Positions 27,919 to 37,845 are shown, counted from the stretch's first letter. The stretch is 64,000 nucleotides of DNA from Planococcus maritimus (GCF_001687625.2 NZ_CP016538.2:1828501-1892500); one strand, 5' to 3'. Numbers and translations: made by a program. Notes: generated by a model not told the origin, from the sequence alone.

Positions 27919-28509
27919 TCACTTATTTTCTGAGTTTTCGTCCAGAATTTTTTGAATACTGGCCATGATGGCTTCTGTGACTTCTTCTGCAGAAGCTTTA
28001 CGCTCACGGTAAGGTTCCATCCGAATTGGATCGCCGTAAACTACTTTGACTTTTCCGAATGGCTTATACGGTCCAATAAGTGCGCATGGCATAACATCCG
28101 CATTGCCCCGCAAAGCAAAAAAGCCAGCGCCGCTCAAGCCTTTTTTCAATACGCCCTCTGTCGAACGGGTACCCTCAGGGAATAGCCCAACCACTTCGCC
28201 GCCTTTTAGCAGCTTTAAAGCAGTCCGCAAAGCTTCCCGGTCACTCATGCCGCGTTTTACCGGAAAAGCATTGACTTTCGGCAAAATCGAGCCGAGTATT
28301 GGCGCTTTAAACAATTCCTCTTTGGCCATGAAATGAACGGTTCTCGGGGCGGTCATACCGACTACCGGTGGATCGAGCGCATGGATATGGTTGCTGCAAA
28401 GAAGAATGCCGCCCGTTTCCGGAAACTTTTCAATGCCCTCAACTTGAAAACGGTACAGCGGACTCAATGCCGTCTTCACGAGCGTTTTCCCTACTGCATA
28501 CAAATTCAT
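27919..28509 (-). CDS. plsC: 1-acyl-sn-glycerol-3-phosphate acyltransferase
   Basis: Second acylation in phosphatidic acid synthesis, at the inner face of the membrane. The 196 residues carry the catalytic HX4D in NHIHALDPP and the glycerophosphate motif FPEGTRS, with KRGM between them. The ATG overlaps the cmk stop as ATGA, so cmk and plsC are translationally coupled. Confidence 0.94.
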   Translation of the reverse strand: MNLYAVGKTLVKTALSPLYRFQVEGIEKFPETGGILLCSNHIHALDPPVVGMTAPRTVHFMAKEELFKAPILGSILPKVNAFPVKRGMSDREALRTALKLLKGGEVVGLFPEGTRSTEGVLKKGLSGAGFFALRGNADVMPCALIGPYKPFGKVKVVYGDPIRMEPYRERKASAEEVTEAIMASIQKILDENSENK

Positions 28510-29186
28510 GATGCCATCAGCCTCTCTTGCGCTAGTTTCAAAATGGCTTGTGCCGCTTCTGCAATCGTTAAAGGCGTGGTATCTAAAAATACGGCATCTT
28601 GCGCTTGTTTCAAAGGCGCTACTTCACGTTCAGAATCCATTTTGTCGCGCATAGCGATTTCCTCCTGTAACTCAACTAAAGGCGTCAGGATGTCGCGTTT
28701 TTTATTTTCTTCGAATCTACGTCTTGCTCGTTCTTCAACGGTTGCTGACATAAAGACTTTAAGCGCTGCGCCTGGTAAAACATGCGTGCCGATATCGCGG
28801 CCATCCATAACGACGCCACGGTCTTCTGCCAGTTTTTGCTGAAGTTCGACCATACGCTTTCTTACCAGTTCGTGGGCAGCCATTTCTGATACTGCCTTTG
28901 TGACATTTTGTGAACGAATCTCCTCTGAGACATCTTTTCCATCGAGCAAGACTTTCTGGCCGCCTTCGACAGGGATTAAATCGATTTCAGTCTCAACAAG
29001 TAAAGCCCCCGCTTCTTCATTGCTTCCCAAATTGATTTCTTCATTCAATGCTTTTAACGTAATTGCACGGTACATTGCCCCCGTATCGATATAAATATAC
29101 CCTAATTTTTCTGCCACTATTTTAGCGATCGTGCTTTTACCAGCAGCAGCTGGCCCGTCGATCGCAATTTGGATAGCTTTCGTCAA
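28506..29186 (-). CDS. cmk: Cytidylate kinase
   Basis: Phosphorylates CMP and dCMP. The 226 residues have the P-loop IDGPAAAGKST at the N-terminus, IDTGAMYRAITL for CMP binding, and DGRDIGTHVLPGA. The start is unsettled: TTG 29186 has GGGG about 8 bases upstream, while GTG 29195 overlaps that sequence. It heads the cmk-plsC-ypfD-fni group. In B. subtilis sleB, ypeB, ypfA and ypfB lie between prsW and cmk; here only 144 bases do. Confidence 0.93.
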   Translation of the reverse strand: MTKAIQIAIDGPAAAGKSTIAKIVAEKLGYIYIDTGAMYRAITLKALNEEINLGSNEEAGALLVETEIDLIPVEGGQKVLLDGKDVSEEIRSQNVTKAVSEMAAHELVRKRMVELQQKLAEDRGVVMDGRDIGTHVLPGAALKVFMSATVEERARRRFEENKKRDILTPLVELQEEIAMRDKMDSEREVAPLKQAQDAVFLDTTPLTIAEAAQAILKLAQERLMAS

Positions 29187-29291
29187 AACTGTCACCCCAT
29201 CTTAAGTAATAATTTCATTTTATCACAATCTGCTTGATGTTTCGGGCAAAATCAAAGTGCATGGGGAATAGTTTCATAACGACCTGGACGC

Positions 29292-29322
29292 AAAAAGAAA
29301 AAGCCCTATGGCAGCGGGCTTT
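29292..29322 (-). terminator. Terminator after prsW
   Basis: AAAGCCC (29300-29306), loop of 9, GGGCTTT (29316-29322), then TTTTTCTTTTT on the minus strand. Confidence 0.85.
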
Positions 29323-29330
29323 CGGTTCGA

Positions 29331-30005
29331 TCAATCCGGTGGGTTGTTATGGTAATGGCTGACTGATAATTGGTGGGCTTGCCGAACTTTCCGTAAACCG
29401 AACCACCATAAAAACAACATGAAAGGCACAGCCCCATATAGCAAATTATCATAGGCGTAAAGCGATGCGTTGTAAGCCATATGTAAAAGCGATGCGGCAA
29501 ATAATGCCGACGCCAACCGCCATTTGCTTTCTCTTTTCCCAGTAAATTTGGCTCTGCCAAAATAAAATCCCATGACAACGCCGAACAATGCATGGCTCGA
29601 CACCGGCAAGAATGCGCGTAGAAAAGCGGTTCCAAGCCCGAACTCAAGCAAATATAAAATATTTTCTACGGTAGCAAAGCCAAGCGATAAACTTGCACCG
29701 TACAAAATCCCATCATAAGGGTCCTCAAAATCGATATGGCGAAATACCGCTGCTAGCAGAACGATCCACTTGAAGAACTCCTCCAGCAAACTCGAAAATA
29801 AGACGGATTTCACAAACGTGTTTTGAAACACATGCTCGGCTTCGAATACATACTGGACAAAAAGAATCGGGAATGTCAAAAGCGCGCCGTATAAAAAGCA
29901 GTGAAAAATTAGCCTTGACGGTTCCCCGGCAAATTGGTCCCGCAAATAAAAATAACTAAACAATGCGAGCCCAGGTGCAATAGCTACCGTCAACAGCTCT
30001 AACAT
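29331..30005 (-). CDS. prsW: Intramembrane protease PrsW
   Basis: Membrane-embedded glutamic-type protease; in B. subtilis it makes the first cut in anti-sigma factor RsiW in response to envelope stress. The 224 residues have about six to eight hydrophobic segments with the active-site motifs EEFFKW, FATVENILY and SSHALFGVVMGFYFG. The start is ATG 30005, with GGAGG 7 bases upstream. A sigW-rsiW pair is not in this window; the nearby RsiX is a different anti-sigma factor. Confidence 0.9.
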   Translation of the reverse strand: MLELLTVAIAPGLALFSYFYLRDQFAGEPSRLIFHCFLYGALLTFPILFVQYVFEAEHVFQNTFVKSVLFSSLLEEFFKWIVLLAAVFRHIDFEDPYDGILYGASLSLGFATVENILYLLEFGLGTAFLRAFLPVSSHALFGVVMGFYFGRAKFTGKRESKWRLASALFAASLLHMAYNASLYAYDNLLYGAVPFMLFLWWFGLRKVRQAHQLSVSHYHNNPPD

Positions 30006-30035
30006 AGACGCGCCTCCCTCCATTACCCGCGATAG

Positions 30036-31007
30036 TTAAATTTCAAATGCTCCCTTGTCTATGGCTTTATCTCCCGACAGCAAGATTGCCAATTTGATGC
30101 GCGCTTTTTTGCTATCGTAATCACTGCCCAAGATGACACCGCGCGTCAGCAAATCGTGTGCGCTTCCTGGGTAGCTGTATGCAGGATAGGCATTGCCTTC
30201 TTCAGCGCTCGTCGTGACTATGACAGGAATCCCGGAATCCACGGCACGCTGGACTGAGCTCACCATGTGCGGGGAAATTTGCCCGCGTCCAGCTGCTTCT
30301 AAGATGATGCCTTTTGTGCCATTCTCAGAAAGCATATCGATGATTGAACCTTCCTGGCCGGAATAACACTTGATGATATCCACGCGCGGCATGCCACCCG
30401 GCACATGATGCACTTCACGCATGACCGATCTTTGATAGATGCGGACTTTATCATTATCGATGATTCCTAAATAACCGTGGCCAAATGAATCAAAGCCCTG
30501 CAAATTACTGGCATGTACTTTTTTTACGTATTTCGCGCTGTAAATTCGTTCATTGAAGACGACAACCGTTCCTACACCTTTAATGACAGGATCAACGGCA
30601 ACATAAATTGAGTTGCGCAAATTGGAATAAACATCCGTCCCAACTGCTTCTGGCGCACGCTGACTGCCTGTGACCACGACTGTGCGTTCATCCCCTACTG
30701 TCAGATCCAGAAAATAAGCCGTTTCTTCTAAGGTATCGGTACCGTGCGTAACGACTACCCCTTCCACTTCAGGGTCTTTTAACTCAGTCAAAATCGCTTC
30801 TTTGACGATATTCATTTCAGTCAAGCCGATATGCATGCTTGGCAATTGAAAGACATCGATGACTTTCACTTCGATCTCCGGCGGTAATTGGCAAAGCTCT
30901 GCCAAATCTTTTCCTGAAATGGCGCCTGATTTTAGCAAGCCGTCATCAGATATGGCTTTGCTGGCAATAGTGCCTCCGGTCGTAATTAACGATACTTTCT
31001 TTTTCAT
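30036..31007 (-). CDS. L-asparaginase
   Basis: Hydrolyses L-asparagine to aspartate and ammonia. The 323 residues show the two catalytic threonine motifs: TTGGTIAS at 9-16 and THGTDTLEETA. It has no signal peptide, so it is a cytosolic type. AGAGGTG precedes the ATG. It lies between prsW and bdr. Similar to AnsA of Bacilli, but I do not assign the symbol. Confidence 0.9.
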   Translation of the reverse strand: MKKKVSLITTGGTIASKAISDDGLLKSGAISGKDLAELCQLPPEIEVKVIDVFQLPSMHIGLTEMNIVKEAILTELKDPEVEGVVVTHGTDTLEETAYFLDLTVGDERTVVVTGSQRAPEAVGTDVYSNLRNSIYVAVDPVIKGVGTVVVFNERIYSAKYVKKVHASNLQGFDSFGHGYLGIIDNDKVRIYQRSVMREVHHVPGGMPRVDIIKCYSGQEGSIIDMLSENGTKGIILEAAGRGQISPHMVSSVQRAVDSGIPVIVTTSAEEGNAYPAYSYPGSAHDLLTRGVILGSDYDSKKARIKLAILLSGDKAIDKGAFEI

Positions 31008-31027
31008 AATGCACCTCTTTTGATAGT

Positions 31028-32008
31028 CTAATCTATTGAATTTTTCAGCGCTTCTTTTTTGGCGATTGCCGTTGCAATTTGACCGCCATGGAAACGACCA
31101 TTTTCGATGAAGATCTCATTCGCATTATTGCCTGCTGCGATGACCCCTGCGATAAACAAATCTTCGACATTGGTCTCCATCGTTTCTTCATCGAACGCCG
31201 GTCTGCCGCTCGCTGCATCAATATCGATCCCCATCTGTTCGAGAAAGCTGTGATCCGGATGATACCCGATCATCGCGAAGACAAAATCATTCGCGTAGGT
31301 TTCCTTCGTATCGTTTACCGTCAATTCCACTTCGTCTTCTCGAATTTCGTCGACGATGGAATCGAACAGCATGGTAATTTCGCCTTGGCGCACGAGCCCG
31401 TCGAATTCTGGCAAAATCCACGGCTTGATACTTTTCGAATAACTTGTCCCGTGATAAGACACCGTTACCCTGCTGCCAGCTTTATGCAATTCGAGCGCGG
31501 CATCAATCGCGGAATTCTTCCCTCCGATCACCAACACGTCGCGATCGAAATACGGATGTCCTTCCTTAAAGTAATGCATGACTTTCGGCAAGTCCGCTCC
31601 TGGCACCAACAGCTTATTCGGGTGGTCATAATAACCAGTGGCCACGATTACGTATTTTGCTTGGTAATGGTTTTTTGTCGTTTTTACGAAAAAGCCGTCC
31701 TTTTGCTCGATCGATAGCGCAGTTTCGAATGCTCGCACATCCAGTTTATGGCGTTTCACCACTTCTCGGTAATAAACCAGCGCTTGGTTGCGCTTTGGCT
31801 TGCGGTCTTCTGTAATGAACGGCACATCGCCAATCGCCAATTTCTCACTGCTGCTAAAAAATGTTTGATGCGTTGGGTAACGATAGATGGCGTTAACGAT
31901 ATTGCCTTTTTCGAGAATGACGGGGTGCAGGCCCATTCTCTGTATTTCAATGGCGGCCGATAACCCACATGGCCCGCCTCCTACGATAATGACATCTGCA
32001 TGTTCCAT
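31028..32008 (-). CDS. bdr: Bacillithiol disulfide reductase Bdr (YpdA)
   Basis: NADPH-dependent flavoenzyme that reduces oxidised bacillithiol (BSSB). Of 326 residues, the FAD motif GGGPCG includes Cys14, the conserved active-site cysteine of this family. A second dinucleotide motif VIGGKNSA lies near 170, and a C-terminal GVIAAGNNANEIFIENG closes the FAD site. The start is ATG 32008, with AGGAG 8 bases upstream; a much longer reading into the next gene is rejected. Together with bshA it marks a bacillithiol user. Confidence 0.93.
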   Translation of the reverse strand: MEHADVIIVGGGPCGLSAAIEIQRMGLHPVILEKGNIVNAIYRYPTHQTFFSSSEKLAIGDVPFITEDRKPKRNQALVYYREVVKRHKLDVRAFETALSIEQKDGFFVKTTKNHYQAKYVIVATGYYDHPNKLLVPGADLPKVMHYFKEGHPYFDRDVLVIGGKNSAIDAALELHKAGSRVTVSYHGTSYSKSIKPWILPEFDGLVRQGEITMLFDSIVDEIREDEVELTVNDTKETYANDFVFAMIGYHPDHSFLEQMGIDIDAASGRPAFDEETMETNVEDLFIAGVIAAGNNANEIFIENGRFHGGQIATAIAKKEALKNSID

Positions 32009-32042
32009 TTCATCCACTCCTGTAATAATGTCCTTCTCCATC

Positions 32043-32828
32043 TTATCTGATTGAAGAGCTTTGCGCCAAATGCTGGACGCCCGGCGAGGGGTGTATTTCA
32101 AGTATATGGTATTGTGCTTTGGCACCGAGTCTCAGCGGTATAGACGTCGTGCCGAACCCGTTGCTGATGAGTTCTGTGATGCCGCTTGTACTCGTCAACG
32201 AACCGTGGTCGAAAACCCCGAAAGGCCCAAATCTGATTTGCCCGCCATGGGTATGCCCCGCCATCAATAAGCTGACGGGATAATGTTGTTTTACATGCTT
32301 GAAGACAAAAGGCGTATGGGAAACGAAGATGACGGAATCGCCTTTTGAGACATTGCAAAAAGCATCTTCTACACTGTGCTCTCGAAAAGCAAAATAGTCG
32401 ATTCCTGTCAATTTTAATTCAGCATTCCCGAATAGTTCAACAGATTCATCATCTAGAATGACGGTACCTTGTTCTTCGAGCAACTCCCTTAATCGCTCTT
32501 CTCCAATTTCCCGGTCGTTGTTTCCAAATACATAATACACCGGGGCAAGCTGTCTCAGAACTTGCAAATTTTCGCGAAGTCGTTGTTCCGGAACCCCACG
32601 CTCGACAAAATCTCCACCAATGACGACTATATCGACTTTATCATTGAACATGTCAGAGCGAAGTTTGCGCCGGTGGACATCGGAGATAAACATCAGCTTA
32701 AAAGGTGAAAACACAGCATTTCCAGACAATTGAACGACCGCAGTTTCTCGTTTTTGACTATGGGCAGAGCGGAACATCCACGCTAATAATGACAAGCCAG
32801 CTAAACCGATCCGTAATATCCATTTCAT
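32043..32828 (-). CDS. Metallophosphoesterase (YpbG type)
   Basis: A 261-residue calcineurin-like phosphoesterase with an N-terminal membrane anchor (about 4-20). Metal ligands occur in SDVHRRKL, GGDFVERG, GNNDRE, SHTP and GHTHGGQIRFG, the full dinuclear-site set. Substrate unknown. The start is ATG 32828, with GGAAAGG 9 bases upstream. It is close to bdr (34-base gap). Confidence 0.88.
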   Translation of the reverse strand: MKWILRIGLAGLSLLAWMFRSAHSQKRETAVVQLSGNAVFSPFKLMFISDVHRRKLRSDMFNDKVDIVVIGGDFVERGVPEQRLRENLQVLRQLAPVYYVFGNNDREIGEERLRELLEEQGTVILDDESVELFGNAELKLTGIDYFAFREHSVEDAFCNVSKGDSVIFVSHTPFVFKHVKQHYPVSLLMAGHTHGGQIRFGPFGVFDHGSLTSTSGITELISNGFGTTSIPLRLGAKAQYHILEIHPSPGVQHLAQSSSIR

Positions 32829-32855
32829 TGCGTACATCCTTTCCAAAGCAACAAA

Positions 32856-32880
32856 AAAACATAAGCTGCGCTTATGTTTT
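32856..32880 (-). terminator. Terminator of the CBS-domain gene
   Basis: Perfect 11-bp stem (32856-32866 with 32870-32880), loop of 3, followed by a T7 run on the minus strand. Confidence 0.85.
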
Positions 32881-32897
32881 CCTGTTCAAGCCGCTAT

Positions 32898-33527
32898 TCA
32901 ATCTTCTGTAATATCTAGAATGCGGAAACCGGATTTTTCCAAATCCTTCGTAAATTTTTCTATATTGTTCTTTTTCTTGACTTTGAGAACAATGCGGCGC
33001 ACCATTTTATCGGTTTCATCGAAAGTAACCAATGAAACAACAGATTCTTTATGTTTTTCAATGATTTCACCAAGTCGACCGATGCGGCCTTCTGATTCAA
33101 CCGATGTGACAGTGATGCGAACTCCTGATTTTTGCATCCCAAATGCGCTTTGCAATTGGTTGACGACATCGAATCGGGTGACGATTCCGAGGAATTTCCC
33201 TTCGTCGACGACTGCGATGATTGGGAAATCACGCAATTCGACTAAAGCTTTTTCATACACATCATCAATATTCAAAAACACATCTTGGTTGACCATAATA
33301 TCTTTTACTTTTGTCGAACGAATAAATTCGTCTTTCGGGCTATCGGAGTAAAAGAAAGCGCGATATGCATGATACCAAGTGAAGATTCCTTTAAATTGGT
33401 CGCCATCGACGACTGGCAATGCATCTATGGAATGGCGCTCCAATAGCTCGAGCCCTCTTTCCATCGCATCTTCCGGATGTACTGTAAAACATCTTTCCTT
33501 TTTAACTAATGCACTTTTGACAAACAT
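32898..33527 (-). CDS. CBS-domain pair protein with ACT-like tail
   Basis: A 209-residue soluble protein: two CBS motifs (about 8-58 and 75-125), which usually bind adenine nucleotides, then an ACT-like regulatory fold from about 135 (VRITVTSVESEGRIGRLGEII). It resembles AcuB-like sensors, but no target is visible. It is a single-gene unit with an AGAGGTGA ribosome binding site and its own terminator. Confidence 0.8.
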   Translation of the reverse strand: MFVKSALVKKERCFTVHPEDAMERGLELLERHSIDALPVVDGDQFKGIFTWYHAYRAFFYSDSPKDEFIRSTKVKDIMVNQDVFLNIDDVYEKALVELRDFPIIAVVDEGKFLGIVTRFDVVNQLQSAFGMQKSGVRITVTSVESEGRIGRLGEIIEKHKESVVSLVTFDETDKMVRRIVLKVKKKNNIEKFTKDLEKSGFRILDITED

Positions 33528-33588
33528 CAGCTCACCTCTTTCTAGTTTCTATCTATCTGTTCCCCTGTAGGAGAAATCTAATCTTGCT

Positions 33589-34317
33589 TTAAGGCAAAAT
33601 TAATGTTTGTCCCGGGCTAATGGCGTTAGAGGCTAATCCGTTCGCCTGTTTGATCTTTTCAACTGCCGCGGCTGCACCGCTTGCGCCGTAATTGTTCACT
33701 GCAATTCGGTAAAGTGTTTCACTCGATTGCACAGTCACCGTCTTGCCGCCGGCAGTAGGTGTTTCTTCTGGCTCTTGTGCACGCTGCTCAGCTTCAGCTT
33801 TCGCTTTCGCATCTGCTTCTTCCCGTGCTTTTTGTTCTGCTGCTGCTGTTTCTTGCGCTTTTTTCTCAGCTTGTTCTTTCGCTGCTGCTTGCTCTTTCTC
33901 TTTCGCGTCTGCAGCCGCTTCTTCTTCTCGCTCTCGAGCTTTTTCTTTCAGTGCTTTTTGTTCTGCTGCTTCTTTAGCTTTAGCACTTTTTGTCTCTTGT
34001 TGTTTTTCATCTTCCTGTTCGTCATCTGCAGCCGCAAGTACGGTGCTGTCGGAAGGCGGTTGGGAATTCAATTCAAAGCTGACTTCATTTTCATTTGTTT
34101 TGGCAGTTAGCGTGTCATCCGGCTCATAGTAAAACGCAACATAGATCAACAAAGTAACCGGAATCAAGATAAAGATGAAAAACAAGGAAGGCAATAATAA
34201 GCCCCTGCTTTTCGGCTTAGGCATCTGGCGTGCGCGCCTCGTCAATTCTGCCATTCGTTCCTGTGACAATTCCTGGCGATTCTTTTCCATTGATTCATGA
34301 TAATTATCGTTTCCCAT
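33589..34317 (-). CDS. Membrane-anchored LysM protein (YpbE type)
   Basis: A 242-residue single-pass protein: charged cytosolic N-terminus (1-38), membrane helix about 39-63, a long Ala/Glu/Lys-rich helical stalk (about 95-180), then a C-terminal LysM domain (about 190-242, TLYRIAVNNYGASG to ISPGQTLILP). LysM binds peptidoglycan, so it probably spans from the membrane to the wall. The stalk is low-complexity and produces long antisense reading frames. It lies downstream of recS. Confidence 0.85.
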   Translation of the reverse strand: MGNDNYHESMEKNRQELSQERMAELTRRARQMPKPKSRGLLLPSLFFIFILIPVTLLIYVAFYYEPDDTLTAKTNENEVSFELNSQPPSDSTVLAAADDEQEDEKQQETKSAKAKEAAEQKALKEKAREREEEAAADAKEKEQAAAKEQAEKKAQETAAAEQKAREEADAKAKAEAEQRAQEPEETPTAGGKTVTVQSSETLYRIAVNNYGASGAAAAVEKIKQANGLASNAISPGQTLILP

Positions 34318-34397
34318 TTCACGACTACCCCTATCTGTACTAATATATCTATTATGACGAAAAAAGACTTATTTGTAAATAATAGAAATAGAGATTT

Positions 34398-35825
34398 TCA
34401 TATAGGCAAAAGGACCTCCAAGCGTTCTTTCCACCCACCTTGCGATGGTGCTTCCGAACGACTTTGCCTGGCTTTAAAAAGACGATGATCAATCCCATGA
34501 AAACTACAGCAGTTTGGCGGCACAGTGGGATTTTCTTGGTCAAAGCTCGTACTTAGATATCGGCGAATGCAACCGCTCGAATGAACCAGACCACGGACAG
34601 AAGCTGCCTGCCGTTGCTTTTCTTCTTTCAACTGCTCAATCTGGTTCAAAGTGCCTTCAAGTGGAAGGCGCTCGCGCCAATAAGAGATGATACGATATGC
34701 CGTTTCTCTTATCATTCCCTGGTTGACCAGCTGTTTTGCTTCTTCTTTGCGTTGATATATCAATTCGATTTCATGCCGTTCCGGCAACTCGTCCATGATT
34801 AAACTTTCTACCAGTCGTTCATCACCTGCAGCGTAAAGTAAAGTCGCAAGTGAAGGCAAATTGTCCCGCCCCGCTCGACCAACTTCCTGTACATAGCCTT
34901 CTATAGAAGAAGGCAGTTGAAAATGGATAACGTGACGGATATCAGGAATATGAACACCCATACCGAATGCATTGGTGGCGCATACCCATTCCAGTTCCTT
35001 ATTCGCAAACTGCTGCTGGACGAAAATACGGTCTTGTTGTTCCATGCCTCCGTGATAAAATGCTGCCCTGATTCCAAGCGCTAGCAGTTTCCCCGCCAGT
35101 TCCTGGGATTTCCTCCTTGTACCAGCATAGATGATTCCCGGTCCCCCGTATGCAGCCACTATTTCAAGGAATGCTTTTAGCTTGTCACTGTCATTTTCAA
35201 ATTTGTGGATATCGTAACTAATGTTTTGACGGTCCATCGGATGCGCATAGATGAATGGGTTGCTTAATTTCAAGTACTGCTTGATTTCATGGGTCACTTT
35301 GTCGGTCGCTGTAGCGGTTAGTGCCAGAGTTTGAGGATTGCCAAGTTTGGGCAATACTTCGGCAATGCGCAGGTAGTCCGGACGGAAATCAAACCCCCAT
35401 TGAGAGATGCAATGCGCTTCATCCGCAACGAGCAAAGAGATGCCTAGTGCTTTCAATTTATCAAGCACAAAAGGCTGCACAAGCATTTCAGGCGCGACGA
35501 AGATAAATTTGTAATTGCTGAGTGTATTCCAAACCTTTTCACGATCTTCCGCTTTCATAAAGGAATTGATAGCGACAACCGATTTTTCCCCCATTTTCTT
35601 TAATTGGGCTACTTGGTCTTGCATAAGCGATAACAGCGGCGAGACGATGACGATAGCTCCTGGCAGCACTTTTCCGGGCAATTGATAACATAGGGATTTG
35701 CCCATTCCAGTCGGCAACAGCGCCAAAACATCGCGTCCAGACAACACTTGTTCAATCACTTGTTTTTGGCCAGGGCGGAACTCTGTATAGCCATATGCCT
35801 CATATAGCAATTTTTCAAGATTCAT
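34398..35825 (-). CDS. recS: RecQ-family ATP-dependent DNA helicase RecS
   Basis: A 3'-5' DNA helicase for recombination and repair. The 475 residues include Walker A LLPTGMGKSLCYQLP, the Walker B box DEAHCISQWGFDFRPDY, and motif VI QEVGRAGRD. It lacks an HRDC domain, which fits the shorter RecS form rather than full RecQ. The ATG overlaps the ypbB stop (ATGA), the conserved ypbB-recS pair. Confidence 0.92.
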   Translation of the reverse strand: MNLEKLLYEAYGYTEFRPGQKQVIEQVLSGRDVLALLPTGMGKSLCYQLPGKVLPGAIVIVSPLLSLMQDQVAQLKKMGEKSVVAINSFMKAEDREKVWNTLSNYKFIFVAPEMLVQPFVLDKLKALGISLLVADEAHCISQWGFDFRPDYLRIAEVLPKLGNPQTLALTATATDKVTHEIKQYLKLSNPFIYAHPMDRQNISYDIHKFENDSDKLKAFLEIVAAYGGPGIIYAGTRRKSQELAGKLLALGIRAAFYHGGMEQQDRIFVQQQFANKELEWVCATNAFGMGVHIPDIRHVIHFQLPSSIEGYVQEVGRAGRDNLPSLATLLYAAGDERLVESLIMDELPERHEIELIYQRKEEAKQLVNQGMIRETAYRIISYWRERLPLEGTLNQIEQLKEEKQRQAASVRGLVHSSGCIRRYLSTSFDQENPTVPPNCCSFHGIDHRLFKARQSRSEAPSQGGWKERLEVLLPI

Positions 35826-36847
35826 ATAGCTTCTCCTCTCACTGCCAATGCAAGGCGGATTTGGAAATAACTCGCGTCCGGCAAGCGCTCTTTAATATCC
35901 CGCAGGCGCATTGTCTTCATTTCTTTGCTGATTCGACGGATCGATTCAAATAACTCGTCATCCATAAATGAAGCTGGGCTAAAGGCCGGGTCATTCATCG
36001 CCAACTCAACGAAATGGTCTTCAATTGTGCTGGTCTTCAATTGCCTGAGTTCTGCTATTTGGCTCAGTGAGAATCCACGTTCGTATAGGTTTTGTGTTCG
36101 CTTAGCCGATTCCGTCAAAGCGGATTTCTGCACGATGCCTTCGAGTAGTCCTGTTAACAATGGGTATTCCATGCCTTCTAGGACATCTAGCCAAGCATGT
36201 AAAGCTGCGACTGCTGCAATTTTCATATCAATTGGCAGTCGGTGATGTTTTGCTGCCAGTTGGTCCCAAGTAAGCCCACCGACCCCATACCCAGACAGTC
36301 GCGCCATCAAAATATCTTTATGCATTTCGTCAGTCTTTGCTAACGCCAAGCTGACTTCAATTTGAAGCTTGAAAACGGCTTGGACCTCCGGTGAACGAAA
36401 ATCGATTCGGTGTAAATAAGACTTGGTCCAGGACTGCACCGCTTCATCTGTCACCACCGGATCAAAACGTTTATGGTCTTGCATAAAATTGGACATTGTT
36501 TGCACTATCAAAGATAAACGCGAAAAAAAACGCCTCTCATTGCCCCTGTATTTCCAGCCATTTAATGGTGTAGTCGGCAATTTTAAGTCGATGGCAGATT
36601 GATGAAGCTGAATGCTATTGTCATCCGGCACCAATAGCCCTTGCGCCTGCAGCCTCTCAATAGAGTCCAGGTAGTCTTTTTTGTCCAGTTTCGGAAGCAC
36701 GGCAAAATAAGGATGCAGGCCGAAATAGCCGATGTCTTGAATCGTTTGACCTGATTTCTTTCCTTTAATTAAATGATAAGGGGAAGAAACGGTCCGTTGA
36801 CCGTCTACCGCTTTCATGATTGCTAAAACGACTTCATCGAATCGCAC
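35822..36847 (-). CDS. Helix-turn-helix protein (YpbB type)
   Basis: A 341-residue protein of the YpbB family, with a C-terminal helix-turn-helix resembling that appended to RecQ helicases (GFSLSQIAELRQLKTSTIEDHFVE, about 265-290). Its coupling to recS suggests a helicase partner. The start is GTG 36847, because GGGAGG is 8 bases upstream; a longer reading to 37027 overlaps the divergent ferredoxin gene and is rejected. Confidence 0.85.
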   Translation of the reverse strand: MRFDEVVLAIMKAVDGQRTVSSPYHLIKGKKSGQTIQDIGYFGLHPYFAVLPKLDKKDYLDSIERLQAQGLLVPDDNSIQLHQSAIDLKLPTTPLNGWKYRGNERRFFSRLSLIVQTMSNFMQDHKRFDPVVTDEAVQSWTKSYLHRIDFRSPEVQAVFKLQIEVSLALAKTDEMHKDILMARLSGYGVGGLTWDQLAAKHHRLPIDMKIAAVAALHAWLDVLEGMEYPLLTGLLEGIVQKSALTESAKRTQNLYERGFSLSQIAELRQLKTSTIEDHFVELAMNDPAFSPASFMDDELFESIRRISKEMKTMRLRDIKERLPDASYFQIRLALAVRGEAI

Positions 36848-36873
36848 TGAATAAACCTCCCGGCGGTTTTGGG

Positions 36874-36902
36874 TTGAAAAAAATATAAAACATCTATAGA
36901 AT
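36874..36902 (+). promoter_or_regulatory. Predicted SigA promoter for fer
   Basis: TTGAAA (36874-36879), 17-base spacer, TAGAAT (36897-36902); one mismatch in each hexamer. Confidence 0.75.
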
Positions 36903-36938
36903 AAACACGATAGTATAACTGAACTTGTTCGGAGATAA

Positions 36939-37205
<267 letters not shown>

Positions 37206-37224
37206 TTAGCGTATGGATCAATAG

Positions 37225-37265
37225 AAAAAGCGGTTGGAAGATGAATCTTCCAACCGCTTTTTTTT
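37225..37265. terminator. Bidirectional terminator between fer and ribU
   Basis: Perfect stem of about 17 bp (37225-37241 with 37246-37262), loop of 4, T8 on the plus strand and A5 on the other flank. Confidence 0.93.
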
Positions 37266-37845
37266 ATGATAAATAATAGGAACGTTGTTTTTCAATCCAG
37301 GTATGCATGCTGCCGAAGATCAATAAAATAACCGTCGTAAGCGCAAGACCTTTGATCAAGTTAAACGGCAAGATGCCGAGCACAATCGTTGTATACAAGG
37401 CATTGCCTGTTTGTTCAGGCATGTTGAGGAAATACGTATACATCGGCAGGAAAACGAAGTAATTCAACAAACTCATGCCGATGGCCATAGAAAATGTACC
37501 GATCACCAAGCCGAATGCGATTCCTTTTTTAGTAGATACTTTGCGATAGATCGCATAGACCGGCAAAATGAACAATAGGCTCGTCGCAAAGTTCGCCATA
37601 TGCCCTACAGGCACACCAGTCGGACTCCCTGAAAAGATCCAGTCCAATACGTTTTTAAAGAATGCTACTAAAACACCAGCAACTGGTCCCATCGTGATCG
37701 CTGCTATCAGCGCAGGCACATCACTGAAATCCACTTTCAAAAATGCAGGCAAGGCCGGCAGTGGAAAATTGAATAGCATCAACACAAATGAGATGCTGCT
37801 CAGCATACCGATGACAATCATCGATTGCAATTTTTTGTTCTTCAT
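37264..37845 (-). CDS. ribU: Riboflavin ECF transporter S component RibU
   Basis: Membrane subunit that binds riboflavin and works with the shared energy-coupling factor module (not in the window). The 193 residues have about five or six hydrophobic helices. The N-terminal half has the RibU-type loop FPLPALPAFLKVDFSDVPALIAA; GVPVGHMANF follows. The start is ATG 37845, with AAGGAGAGAGG upstream. Identity is strongly supported by the FMN riboswitch directly upstream. Confidence 0.94.
   Translation of the reverse strand: MKNKKLQSMIVIGMLSSISFVLMLFNFPLPALPAFLKVDFSDVPALIAAITMGPVAGVLVAFFKNVLDWIFSGSPTGVPVGHMANFATSLLFILPVYAIYRKVSTKKGIAFGLVIGTFSMAIGMSLLNYFVFLPMYTYFLNMPEQTGNALYTTIVLGILPFNLIKGLALTTVILLIFGSMHTWIEKQRSYYLS

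Noticed and set aside
33743-34129. 128-codon plus-strand frame rich in Ser, Ala, Phe and Cys
   Set aside because: It is the reverse of the low-complexity Ala/Glu/Lys stalk of the LysM protein.
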